Shown: positions 30,874 through 39,922 of the stretch, in pieces | How the letters are laid out: each line of letters begins with the position of its first letter | Numbering within the stretch: the stretch's first letter is position 1 | Origin: Arthrobacter sp. H-02-3 | GTDB taxonomy: Bacteria > Actinomycetota > Actinomycetes > Actinomycetales > Micrococcaceae | Direction: 5' to 3' | Length of the DNA: 64,000 nt | Assembly: GCF_003097355.1 (NCBI RefSeq) | Contig: NZ_PYUI01000016.1 | Span: 1 to 64,000, forward strand | The notes under the pieces: generated by a model | Database searches by the model: none | What the model was told of the DNA's origin: nothing | The model's input: the letters and a program-made list of their open reading frames with translations, nothing else | Program-made: the position numbers and the translations under genes

Positions 30874-32181
30874 GTGCGCATAGTCCTCGGAGTCGGGGGA
30901 GGGATTGCCGCCTATAAGGTGGCGTCGCTCCTCCGGCTTTTTACTGAAGCCGGCCATGACGTCACCGTCATCCCCACGGAGGCGGCCACCCGCTTCGTCG
31001 GCGTTGCCACCTGGGAGGCGCTTTCCGGGCACCCGGTGAGCAACAGCGTGTTCGACGCCGTCCACACCGTCAACCATGTCCGGCTCGGCCACGAGGCCGA
31101 GCTGATCGTGGTGGCTCCTGCCACGGCCGATCTCCTGGCCCGTGCGGCCACCGGCCAGGCCGATGACCTCCTCACCAACACCCTGCTCATGGCCGGCGAC
31201 TGCCCCGTGGTCATGGCCCCGGCCATGCACACCGAAATGTGGCAGCACCCGGCCACCCAGGCCAATGTCGAAACCCTGCGCAGCCGCGGCGTCACCGTGC
31301 TGGAACCCGCGAGCGGCCGGCTGACCGGCGCCGACTCCGGCCCCGGCCGGCTGCCCGAGCCCGGGGCGATCTTCACCGCGGCCATGGCCCTCGCCGGTGC
31401 GGCCGCCGCTCCGGCAGCACCTCCGGCCGCCCCGGACATGGAGCCGCGCACTTCTTCGGACCCGGCCGTCGCCGTGCCGTCGGCGATCCGGCCCCTGGCC
31501 GGGCTCACCGTGACCATCAGTGCCGGGGGCACCCGGGAACCGCTGGACCCCGTGCGGTTCCTCGGCAACCGTTCCTCCGGCAAACAGGGCGTGGCCCTGG
31601 CCGCCGCCGCTCTCGATGCCGGCGCCCGGGTCCGCCTGCTGGCCGCCCACATGGAGGTCCCGGCGCCCGCCGGCGTCGAACTCGTCCAGGTGGAGACGGC
31701 CCTGGAACTGCGGAAGGCGGCGCTGCACGCGGCCGCGGACTCCGACGTCGTCATCATGGCCGCCGCCGTCGCGGACTTCCGCCCCGCGGACGTTTCCGGT
31801 ACCAAGATCAAGAAGCGCGACGACGTCGCGGACCCCGTGATTAACCTGGTGCGCAACCCCGACATCCTGCGGGAGCTCGTCGAGGTCCGCGACGCCGCCT
31901 CCCGGAACCAGCTGATCGTCGGCTTCGCCGCCGAGACCGGCGACGCCGGCGGTGACGTGCTCGAGTACGCCCTGGCCAAGCTGCACCGGAAGGCCTGTGA
32001 CCTGCTGGTGGTCAACCAGGTGGGACGGGACAAGGTCTTTGGCGAAGACACGAACTCCGTAGTCATCCTTTCCCGCGCCGGCTCCGAACCCCAAGAGGCG
32101 TCGGGTTCCAAATCCGACGTTGCGGCTGCCGTGATCGACCGGGTCAGCGCCGAGCTGAGCCGGGTTGTACCGCCGGCCTAG
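30874..32181 (+). CDS. coaBC: Bifunctional phosphopantothenoylcysteine decarboxylase / synthetase
   Basis: A 435-residue CoaBC that adds cysteine to phosphopantothenate and decarboxylates it in CoA synthesis. The CoaC half (1-180) is an FMN flavoprotein with catalytic His68 and VVAPATADLLA; the family motif PAMNxxMW reads PAMHTEMW with His119, and the ACGD stretch that normally carries the active-site Cys reads TGAD (151-154). A Pro/Ala-rich linker (about 180-210) leads to the CoaB half with SAGGTREPLDPVR, NRSSGKQG and AAVADFRP. GTG at 30874 is chosen from ACGGAG upstream; a much longer frame begins inside rpoZ and was rejected. Confidence 0.94.
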   Translation: MRIVLGVGGGIAAYKVASLLRLFTEAGHDVTVIPTEAATRFVGVATWEALSGHPVSNSVFDAVHTVNHVRLGHEAELIVVAPATADLLARAATGQADDLLTNTLLMAGDCPVVMAPAMHTEMWQHPATQANVETLRSRGVTVLEPASGRLTGADSGPGRLPEPGAIFTAAMALAGAAAAPAAPPAAPDMEPRTSSDPAVAVPSAIRPLAGLTVTISAGGTREPLDPVRFLGNRSSGKQGVALAAAALDAGARVRLLAAHMEVPAPAGVELVQVETALELRKAALHAAADSDVVIMAAAVADFRPADVSGTKIKKRDDVADPVINLVRNPDILRELVEVRDAASRNQLIVGFAAETGDAGGDVLEYALAKLHRKACDLLVVNQVGRDKVFGEDTNSVVILSRAGSEPQEASGSKSDVAAAVIDRVSAELSRVVPPA

Positions 32182-32197
32182 GCCCGGCGTAACCAAG

Positions 32198-32216
32198 GTC
32201 TCCTTAGCATGGAGAC
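32198..32216. promoter_or_regulatory. Inverted repeat with embedded -10-like hexamer before metK
   Basis: GTCTCC (32198-32203) and GGAGAC (32211-32216) are perfect inverted arms around TTAGCAT, which contains the -10-like TAGCAT (32205-32210). The position, 44 bases before metK, suits an operator over a promoter. A SAM riboswitch fold was not recognised. Confidence 0.35.
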
Positions 32217-32259
32217 ACACGCCGCCGGACGTCCGTTTTCCAACCAGTAAGGTAGTTGA

Positions 32260-33495
<1,236 letters not shown>

Positions 33496-33540
33496 GGCCC
33501 GAGACCGCACTGGTGATGGAAACGTTATTGCTGCTCCCAT

Positions 33541-33570
33541 AAATGTCAGTGCCTTAAATGTCAGTGCCTT
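33541..33570. repeat. Two perfect tandem copies of a 15-base sequence
   Basis: AAATGTCAGTGCCTT occurs at 33541-33555 and again at 33556-33570, just after metK and before a hairpin. It looks like a recent tandem duplication; no function is evident. Confidence 0.9.
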
Positions 33571-33579
33571 GTGATCTGC

Positions 33580-33613
33580 TGTAGCCAGGCCGCCGTCAGG
33601 TGGCCTGGCTACA
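33580..33613 (+). terminator. Hairpin terminator after metK
   Basis: A perfect 12-bp stem (33580-33591 with 33602-33613) has a 10-base loop. The following tract is TGCAATTTAG rather than a clean U-run, so termination may be partial. Confidence 0.65.
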
Positions 33614-33659
33614 TGCAATTTAGCCGTTGTCGAAACGATCCGGAGGGGAGGTGCGGGCG

Positions 33660-35825
33660 GTGAGTCCTCAGCCTGCCGGCAGCGCGCCCGGCGAACCCCA
33701 GCAACTGTCCCTGCTCCACGGCTTTCCCGCCTCGGCCGCGCAAGCATCCGGACCCGCGCTGGCCGCCGACCTGCCGGTGGCACGGGTACTGATCGAATCC
33801 TCCCTGCCGCACCTGGACCGGCCCTTTGATTACAGCGTGCCCGCCGCCCTCGACGCCGAAGCCCGCCCGGGCGTCCGGGTCAAGGTCAAGTTCAACGGCC
33901 AGGAACTGGCGGGATACTTGCTGGACCGCACGGCGACGTCCGACGCCGGGCACGCTCTCGTGCCGTTGTACAAGGTCGTCTCACCCGTCCCGGTCCTGAC
34001 TCCCGCCGTCGCCGGGCTCGCGGGCCGGATCGCCGCGCGGTACGCCGGAACCGTCAGCGATGTCCTGCGCGTCGCCGTGCCCCCACGCATGGCCAAACTC
34101 GAAAAGGAATACGCCCCGGAGGGCCGGCTCGATCCTGAGCTATTCGGTCCTGACCCGTCAGGTCCTGAGCTGTCCGGGTCTGCGACCGGCGTGTCGCTGC
34201 CTTCACCCGGCGCGGCCAGCGTCTGGGCCTCCTACAGGAACGGTCCGGCGTTCCTTGCGCACCTCGGCGCAGGGGAGTCGCCCCGGGCCGTGCTGACCGC
34301 ACTGCAGGGGTACGGACCCGGCGGCTGGCCTCGGCTGGTTGCCGAAGCCGTGGCCGCGGTCCGGCTCTCCGGCCGCGGCGCCGTCGTGGTGGTTCCCGAC
34401 TACCGGGACCTGGACCGGGTCGAGTCCGCCCTCCTGGAACTCCTCCCGGCCGGCGACGTCGCCCGGCTCACCGCGGATGACGGCCAGACACCGCGCTACC
34501 GCAGTTTCCTGCGCGTGCTCAGCGGCGCCGCCGGGGTAGCCGTGGGAACCCGCTCCGCGGCCTACGCACCGGTGCACAACCTCGGGCTCGTGGTCTGCTG
34601 GGACGACGGCGACGACCTCCACATCGAGCAACGCTCCCCGTACGCGCACTCCCGCGAAGTCCTCCTGCTCCGCGCAGGCCAGGAACGCGCCGCGTGCCTG
34701 CTCGCGGCCCATTCACGCAGCACCGAAACGGAGCGGCTGGTCGAATCCGGCTGGGCGCGGCCCGTAGAAGCGGAGCGGACGGTCATCCGGCGGACGGTGC
34801 CGCGCGTGCTGAACACGGCCGACAGCTATGAACTCGAGCACGATCCGCTGGCCCGCATCGCCCGCCTGCCGGGCGCGGCCTGGCGCGCCGCCAAGGAGGG
34901 ACTGGAACGCGGTCCGGTCCTGGTCCAGGTGGCCCGTGCCGGCTACGCGCCGTCGCTGGTGTGCGAAACCTGCCGCGAACCGGCGCGCTGCACCGCCTGC
35001 AGCGGGCCCCTGGCGATCGCCGGTCCGAGCGGAAGCACCGCCGTGCCGCAGTGCCGCTGGTGCTCGTCGCCGGCCCCGGCCTGGCGGTGCGGCACGTGCA
35101 ACGGGGTCCGGCTCCGGCGCGGCGCCACGGGCGCCCTCCGCACGGCAGAGGAACTGGGCCGGGCGTTTCCGGGCAAACCGGTCATCACCTCGTCCGGGGA
35201 CCAGGTCAAGGCCACGGTCCCGGACACGAAGGCCCTCGTGGTGGCCACCGTCGGTGCCGAGCCGGTGGCCCCGGGCGGCTACGCCGCGGCGCTGCTGCTG
35301 GACGGCGACTCGCTGCTGCGCCGGGAAAACCTGAGGGCGGGAGAGGACGCTGTCCGCCGCTGGTTCAACGCCGCGGCCCTGGTACGGCCCGCACCGGAGG
35401 GCGGCCTCGTAGTCATAACCGCCGACGACGCCGCCGGGGTCGGTGCCCTGCTGCGCTGGGATCCTGCCGGGTACGCCGGCCGGGAACTGGCGCTGCGGCA
35501 GGAACTGCAGCTGCCGCCCGCCGTGCGGGTCGCTTCGATCACCGGGGTCCGGACCGCCGTCGGACATTTCACTGAGGCCGTGCAGCAGCGCCTCGCGGCG
35601 CACGGAACCGTCCTCCGGACGGCCGGACCCGCGCCGCTCATGCTGCCGGCCGCCTCCCGCCCGACGCCGCGCGATTCCGGCGAAGAGGTCCGGACATTGC
35701 TGTTCATCCCCTACGCCCAGGCCGCCGACGTCACGGCCGTGCTGCGGGCCGTCAAGGCCGCCGCCGCGGCAAAGCGCAGCGATGATCCCGTGCAGCTGCG
35801 CCTCGACGGAGTCGACGTCCTCTAG
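33660..35825 (+). CDS. priA: Primosomal protein N' (PriA), actinobacterial ATPase-less form
   Basis: A 721-residue PriA relative. The N-terminal DNA-binding domain (VARVLIESSLPHLDRPFDY) and the zinc-binding Cys pairs between about residues 430 and 490 (CETC, CTAC, CRWC, CGTC) are present. The helicase core has lost its Walker A GxGKT, and where the DEAH box should be it reads WDDGDD (314-319), so it is unlikely to unwind DNA. This is the known state of actinobacterial 'probable primosomal protein N'', which may act in replication restart as a structural factor. A short Pro/Gly repeat near residue 165 is not conserved. GTG at 33660 follows GGAGGGGAGG; starts at 33627 and 33651 are closer to or upstream of that site. 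Confidence 0.9.
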   Translation: MSPQPAGSAPGEPQQLSLLHGFPASAAQASGPALAADLPVARVLIESSLPHLDRPFDYSVPAALDAEARPGVRVKVKFNGQELAGYLLDRTATSDAGHALVPLYKVVSPVPVLTPAVAGLAGRIAARYAGTVSDVLRVAVPPRMAKLEKEYAPEGRLDPELFGPDPSGPELSGSATGVSLPSPGAASVWASYRNGPAFLAHLGAGESPRAVLTALQGYGPGGWPRLVAEAVAAVRLSGRGAVVVVPDYRDLDRVESALLELLPAGDVARLTADDGQTPRYRSFLRVLSGAAGVAVGTRSAAYAPVHNLGLVVCWDDGDDLHIEQRSPYAHSREVLLLRAGQERAACLLAAHSRSTETERLVESGWARPVEAERTVIRRTVPRVLNTADSYELEHDPLARIARLPGAAWRAAKEGLERGPVLVQVARAGYAPSLVCETCREPARCTACSGPLAIAGPSGSTAVPQCRWCSSPAPAWRCGTCNGVRLRRGATGALRTAEELGRAFPGKPVITSSGDQVKATVPDTKALVVATVGAEPVAPGGYAAALLLDGDSLLRRENLRAGEDAVRRWFNAAALVRPAPEGGLVVITADDAAGVGALLRWDPAGYAGRELALRQELQLPPAVRVASITGVRTAVGHFTEAVQQRLAAHGTVLRTAGPAPLMLPAASRPTPRDSGEEVRTLLFIPYAQAADVTAVLRAVKAAAAAKRSDDPVQLRLDGVDVL

Positions 35826-35839
35826 TTGCAGTTCCCGGG

Positions 35840-36925
35840 CTAGCCCTTGTGCCCGTTCCGGAGTGCGACGGCCTCGGCCGCGACGGCCACAAGCCGCCGC
35901 GCGGACTCGTCCCAGCTGAAGTCCGCGGCACGCTCCACGGACCGGCGTGACCGGGCCTTCCAGAGGTCAGCGTCCTCGAGCTGGCGGACCGCCTCGGCAA
36001 ACTCGGCCGGCGAGTCAGGATGCACGTAGCTGACGGCGTCATCGCCGACTTCCCGGAAGATCGGGATGTCGCTGGCGATCACCGGGGTGCCGTGCGACAT
36101 CGCCTCGACCAGGGGCAGTCCGTAGCCTTCGGCCCGGGAGAGGCTGATCAAGGCCGTGGTGCGCGCCAGGAGGGCCTCATATTCGGCATCGGTCACGCCG
36201 TTGTGGAAGACGATGTTTGCACCCGCCGGGGCGAGCGCCTCAAGTTCGGCCCGCCGCTCCGGGGTGATGCGGCTGAGCAGGTGGAGGGTCATCTCCGGCA
36301 GTTCCGCCATGCCGCGGATCATGGTTTCGACGTTCTTGTAGGGCATGAACGAACCCATGTAGAGCAGCGTCTTGTCGGCCCCGGCCCCGGGATCCCGCGG
36401 CGTGTGGCCGTGCTGCGGGGCGTTGCCCACAATCCTGACCGGCCGCCGGGTGAGCCGGTACTTCGCCATCAGGGCCGCGGTGGTGGAGCTGATGGTGGCC
36501 ACGATGTCCGCCCGGTTCAGCAGGAGCCGCTGGGGCCAGAACGCCTTGTGGTACAGCCGCCACAGGACCCGGACCGGGGCCGGCAGGAACCCCGGAGGCG
36601 TGGGGTGCTCGTAGTAGATGAGGTCGTGCAGGGTCAGCACCAGGGCATACTTGCGGCCCCAGCTGCCCATGGTCTGCATGGGGCACACCACCACGTCAGC
36701 GCCCAGCTTGTTGACCCGGGCCGCCACGAAGAGCTCGGCCGGGGACAGCGGGCTGTTGATGACGGTGTACGGAACGTCCGGCAGGAGCGCGAGCTGGCGG
36801 TGGTCGCTGATCAGCATCGAGACGTCTGCGATCTTGGCGGCCGCAGCGATCAGGCTGGCGCCGTAGCGGCTGATGCCGTCGTGGTGGTCCAGCCGGGTGA
36901 AGCGGGCATCGATGAGAATCTTCAC
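35840..36925 (-). CDS. Glycosyltransferase, family 4 type
   Basis: A 361-residue GT-B fold glycosyltransferase. N-terminal Gly-containing loop is DHHDGISRYGASL; C-terminal nucleotide-sugar domain has LYMGSFMPYKNVETMIRG and the E-x7-E motif in EGYGLPLVE. It probably adds a sugar, perhaps mannose, from a nucleotide donor during polysaccharide or glycolipid synthesis; donor and acceptor are not predictable. It overlaps the upstream hydrolase gene by 4 nt and converges with priA 14 bases away. No membrane segment. Confidence 0.9.
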   Translation of the reverse strand: MKILIDARFTRLDHHDGISRYGASLIAAAAKIADVSMLISDHRQLALLPDVPYTVINSPLSPAELFVAARVNKLGADVVVCPMQTMGSWGRKYALVLTLHDLIYYEHPTPPGFLPAPVRVLWRLYHKAFWPQRLLLNRADIVATISSTTAALMAKYRLTRRPVRIVGNAPQHGHTPRDPGAGADKTLLYMGSFMPYKNVETMIRGMAELPEMTLHLLSRITPERRAELEALAPAGANIVFHNGVTDAEYEALLARTTALISLSRAEGYGLPLVEAMSHGTPVIASDIPIFREVGDDAVSYVHPDSPAEFAEAVRQLEDADLWKARSRRSVERAADFSWDESARRLVAVAAEAVALRNGHKG

Positions 36926-37848
36926 GCGGCGTGGTCCTTCAGGAAGCGTCGGATGTAGCGGGCGGCGGGTTCGGGGGTCTCGTAGTGGATCAGGTGCCCG
37001 ACGCCGGGAATGACTTCCAGCGTCACGTCCGGAAGCCGTGCGGCGAGTTTGTGCTGGTCCGGCAACATGGCGATCTCGTCCTTTTCTCCCGCGATCAGCA
37101 GCACGGGCAGCGTCAAGTGGCCGGCCACCTCCGAGACATTGCTGCCGACGGAGGCTTTGAAGGCCTGCAGCAGGCTGTCGCGGTCCGCGAAGGAGGAGAA
37201 GTAGGCGCTGTGCTGGGCGTGCACGAACCGGCGGACGTCCTTGTCCCCGGTCTTGGCCATGGCCACGCTCATCACCCGCACGATCGCCTGGCTGCGCAGG
37301 AGCGCCAGCCCCAGCCGCCGGGGAAGCCGTGCCGCGGCCTCGTAGTAGAACACCGCAAGCTTGGTCATGACGCCCTTGGGTCCTTCAAGGGCGGGCGCCG
37401 CGATGGGGTTGATCAGGATCAGCTCGGATACCGCACCGGGGTTGGCCGCCACGAAGTGGCTGGCGATGATCGACCCGAACGAATGGCCGAGCAGGACCGT
37501 GTCCGGGCGCAGGCCCAGCGCCGCCATGAACCCGCTGAGGAACCGGCCGTAGGCGTCAACGCTGTGCTCGGTGTCCTCGAAGGCCGCAGAACCGCCGAAG
37601 CCCGGCAGGTCCGGCATGATCAGGCGCATGTCCGTCAGCTGGTCGGCGACCCGGAGCAGGCCGTGGTGGTCGCCACGGAACCCGTGCACCACCAGGATCG
37701 TGCGGGTCCCGGGCGTGACCTGGGCGGGTTCGTAGACCCAATAGGCAATGGAGGCGCCGTCAACCTCGACGGTCGCGGCACGGGTGCGCGCGGCGAGTCC
37801 GTTGCTGAGAAGGGGCGTGCGTGAGGACCCGGTGTCCACTTGTTCCAT
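36922..37848 (-). CDS. Alpha/beta hydrolase
   Basis: A 308-residue hydrolase. The catalytic triad reads Ser123 in GHSFGS, Asp257 in AGEKDE and His285 in VGHLIH; VVHGFRG forms the oxyanion loop. Substrate is unknown (esters or a lactone are possible). It is co-transcribed with the glycosyltransferase and follows the aldo/keto reductase by 11 nt, so the three genes form an operon. Confidence 0.9.
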   Translation of the reverse strand: MEQVDTGSSRTPLLSNGLAARTRAATVEVDGASIAYWVYEPAQVTPGTRTILVVHGFRGDHHGLLRVADQLTDMRLIMPDLPGFGGSAAFEDTEHSVDAYGRFLSGFMAALGLRPDTVLLGHSFGSIIASHFVAANPGAVSELILINPIAAPALEGPKGVMTKLAVFYYEAAARLPRRLGLALLRSQAIVRVMSVAMAKTGDKDVRRFVHAQHSAYFSSFADRDSLLQAFKASVGSNVSEVAGHLTLPVLLIAGEKDEIAMLPDQHKLAARLPDVTLEVIPGVGHLIHYETPEPAARYIRRFLKDHAA

Positions 37849-37859
37849 GGGTTCGAATC

Positions 37860-38747
37860 CTAGGTGACGTTGTCGGGGTGGGAGCCGGTCCGGAAGCCGC
37901 GTTCGAGCGCGGCGATCTCCGTCATGTCCAGCGGGGAGAGCTCAAAGTCGAAGACCTCGTGGTTTTCACGGATCCGCCCCGACGAGCTGGCCTTGGGAAT
38001 GGCAATGTTGCCCAGCTGCAGGTGCCAGCGGAGGATGACCTGCGCCGGCGTGCGGTCGTGTTCGGCGGCGAGGGCCAGGATCACCGGGTCCTTCAGGACC
38101 TGGCCGCGGCCCAGTGGGCTCCACGCCTCGGTGCGGATGCCCAGGAGCTCGTGCTTTTCGCGCAGTTCACTTTGCTGCAGCCAGGGATGCAGCTCAATCT
38201 GGTTGACGGCCGGGACCACCTCCGCGGTGTCCAGGAGCCGGTCCAGATGCTGCGGCTGGAAGTTGGAGACGCCGATTGCCCGGACTTTGCCCTCACGGTA
38301 CAGCGTCTCCATGGCCCGGTAAGTTTCCGGGAAGAGGCCCCGCCGGGCGCACGGCCAATGGATCAGGTACAGGTCGATGTATTCCAGGCCGAGGTTGGAA
38401 ATCGAGGTGTCGAACGCCCGCATCGTCGCGTCGTAGCCGTGGTCGTCATTCCAGACCTTGGTTGTGACGAACAGGTCCTCGCGGGACACGTACGGCGCGG
38501 TTTCCCCGGGACCGCCGCCGGTGCCCTCAAATCCGGACAGGGCACCGATGCCGCGGCCCACACCGGTTTCGTTGCCGTACATCGCGGCCGTGTCGAAGTG
38601 GCGGTAACCGGCCTCGATCGCCATGGTCACCAGATTGGCGGCGTCGGCCGGAGGGACCTTATAGAGCCCGAATCCCAGCCGGTCGATCATCACGCCGTTA
38701 TTCAGGGTCAGCCGGGGGGAGATTCTCATGACACTGACTTTACCCAC
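37860..38747 (-). CDS. Aldo/keto reductase
   Basis: A 295-residue NADPH-dependent TIM-barrel reductase. The catalytic tetrad is Asp52 and Tyr57 in HFDTAAMYGNE, Lys97 in VTTKVW and His130 in LIHWP; GVSNFQP and IPKASSSGRIREN are the family signatures. GTG at 38747 is used because GGGAG lies 5 nt upstream; an internal ATG at 38729 gives a product six residues shorter and has no good ribosome site. Substrate unknown; the product may reduce a sugar or a 2,5-diketogluconate-like ketone. Confidence 0.92.
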   Translation of the reverse strand: MGKVSVMRISPRLTLNNGVMIDRLGFGLYKVPPADAANLVTMAIEAGYRHFDTAAMYGNETGVGRGIGALSGFEGTGGGPGETAPYVSREDLFVTTKVWNDDHGYDATMRAFDTSISNLGLEYIDLYLIHWPCARRGLFPETYRAMETLYREGKVRAIGVSNFQPQHLDRLLDTAEVVPAVNQIELHPWLQQSELREKHELLGIRTEAWSPLGRGQVLKDPVILALAAEHDRTPAQVILRWHLQLGNIAIPKASSSGRIRENHEVFDFELSPLDMTEIAALERGFRTGSHPDNVT

Positions 38748-38835
38748 TGGCGCTCCCGAGTGGCGGACCGAAGGTGCCGGCCGCAGCTTCGGGTCGCCGT
38801 GCCCCGCACCCGTTCCGTGCCTGCCCCGAACCCGC

Positions 38836-39798
38836 TCAGGCGGGCCCGTCGAACCGGACCAGCCTGCGGGCGCTGGCCTCGTCCAGGATCAGGTCGGTGG
38901 CCAGTCCTGCTGCGAGGGCGCCCCGCAGCCCGTTGATCTTGGAGGCGCCGGACACCACGCAGATGCGCCGCCGCACCTGCCGCAGCTGGGCGAGGTCCGG
39001 GCCGGTGGAGCGCTCGTTGAGCGTGATGCCGTCCGAGGACCCGTCGGCGCGGAAGAACACCGTCGCGACGTCGCCCACCACATCGGAATTCGCGAGGACG
39101 TCCAGGTCGTCCTCATCGAGGTAGCCGCCGGCATAGACGTGGCTGGGGTAGTCGGCGTCGACCGATCCCACGCCAAAGATCGCGATGCTCATCCGGGACT
39201 GCAGCTCCAGGATGCGTTGAACACTGCGCTCATTCCACATGGCCGTTTTGGTCGCCGCGTGGTCGAAGAAGGCCGGGACCGGGAACTGTTCAACCCGTGC
39301 ACCGTAGGCGCTGCCGAACCGGCGCATGATGTCCGAGGCATAGGTGATGCCGGTGGTCTGCATGTTTCCGGCGCCGTTGAGCTGGACGATCACGCTGTCG
39401 TGCGTGATCTTGCGGGTCAGGTGCCGGCTCACGGCGCTGAGCGTCGACCCCCAGGCGACGCCGATGATGGCGTTCGAGTCCACCAGGGGCCCGATCGTCC
39501 TGGCGGCCTGCATGGCCACACGGTCCAGTGTTTCCGCCTCATTGAGCGTGTCCACCACGGGAACAACGTGCACATCCACCTTGTATTCGGCGCGGATCAT
39601 GCTTTCAAGCTCAGGTCCGGTGTCCAGCGGGCTGCGGATCTGGATCTGCACCAGTCCCGAATCGCGGGCCGCCGAGAGCAGCCGCGACACCGTGGACCGG
39701 GACGTCCGGAGCTCCCGGGCAATCGCGTCCATGGTCAGGTCCTGCAGGTAATACAGCTGGGCCGCGCGGAGGGCGTCGGACTGGCGTGGAGGTGTCAT
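38836..39798 (-). CDS. SorC-family sugar-binding transcriptional regulator, probable glp repressor
   Basis: A 320-residue regulator with an N-terminal helix-turn-helix (about residues 15-43: LTMDAIARELRTSRSTVSRLL) and a SorC-type sugar-phosphate-binding domain (GVAWGSTLSAV near 118, SGASKINGLRGALAAGL near 290). It lies divergent from glpD-glpF-glpK, so glycerol-3-phosphate or another triose phosphate is the likely inducer. The palindrome at 39812-39825 is its best candidate operator. A longer frame reaches 40041 but runs into glpD. Confidence 0.88.
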   Translation of the reverse strand: MTPPRQSDALRAAQLYYLQDLTMDAIARELRTSRSTVSRLLSAARDSGLVQIQIRSPLDTGPELESMIRAEYKVDVHVVPVVDTLNEAETLDRVAMQAARTIGPLVDSNAIIGVAWGSTLSAVSRHLTRKITHDSVIVQLNGAGNMQTTGITYASDIMRRFGSAYGARVEQFPVPAFFDHAATKTAMWNERSVQRILELQSRMSIAIFGVGSVDADYPSHVYAGGYLDEDDLDVLANSDVVGDVATVFFRADGSSDGITLNERSTGPDLAQLRQVRRRICVVSGASKINGLRGALAAGLATDLILDEASARRLVRFDGPA

Positions 39799-39811
39799 GA
39801 AATTTCCCGTC

Positions 39812-39825
39812 TGCACGTTTGTGCA
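39812..39825. promoter_or_regulatory. Palindrome TGCAC-N4-GTGCA, candidate SorC-type operator
   Basis: A perfect 5-base inverted repeat around GTTT sits 14 bases upstream of the regulator start and 7 bases before the -35-like element of the glpD promoter. It could control both directions. Confidence 0.55.
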
Positions 39826-39831
39826 TAGTGC

Positions 39832-39861
39832 TTGACTCCATTTTCCATTACTCCAAAGAAT
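39832..39861 (+). promoter_or_regulatory. Candidate glpD promoter
   Basis: TTGACT (39832-39837) and AAGAAT (39856-39861) are 18 bp apart. The element directly adjoins the palindrome at 39812-39825. Confidence 0.45.
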
Positions 39862-39922
39862 AGTGTTGAACGGCGCCGCGCCATGGGGCGCGCCGCACAG
39901 AACCAAACCCAAGGGAGCAGTT

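Noticed and set aside
32182-32259. SAM riboswitch before metK
   Set aside because: The gap is under 80 bases and no SAM-class core motifs were found, only a short inverted repeat.
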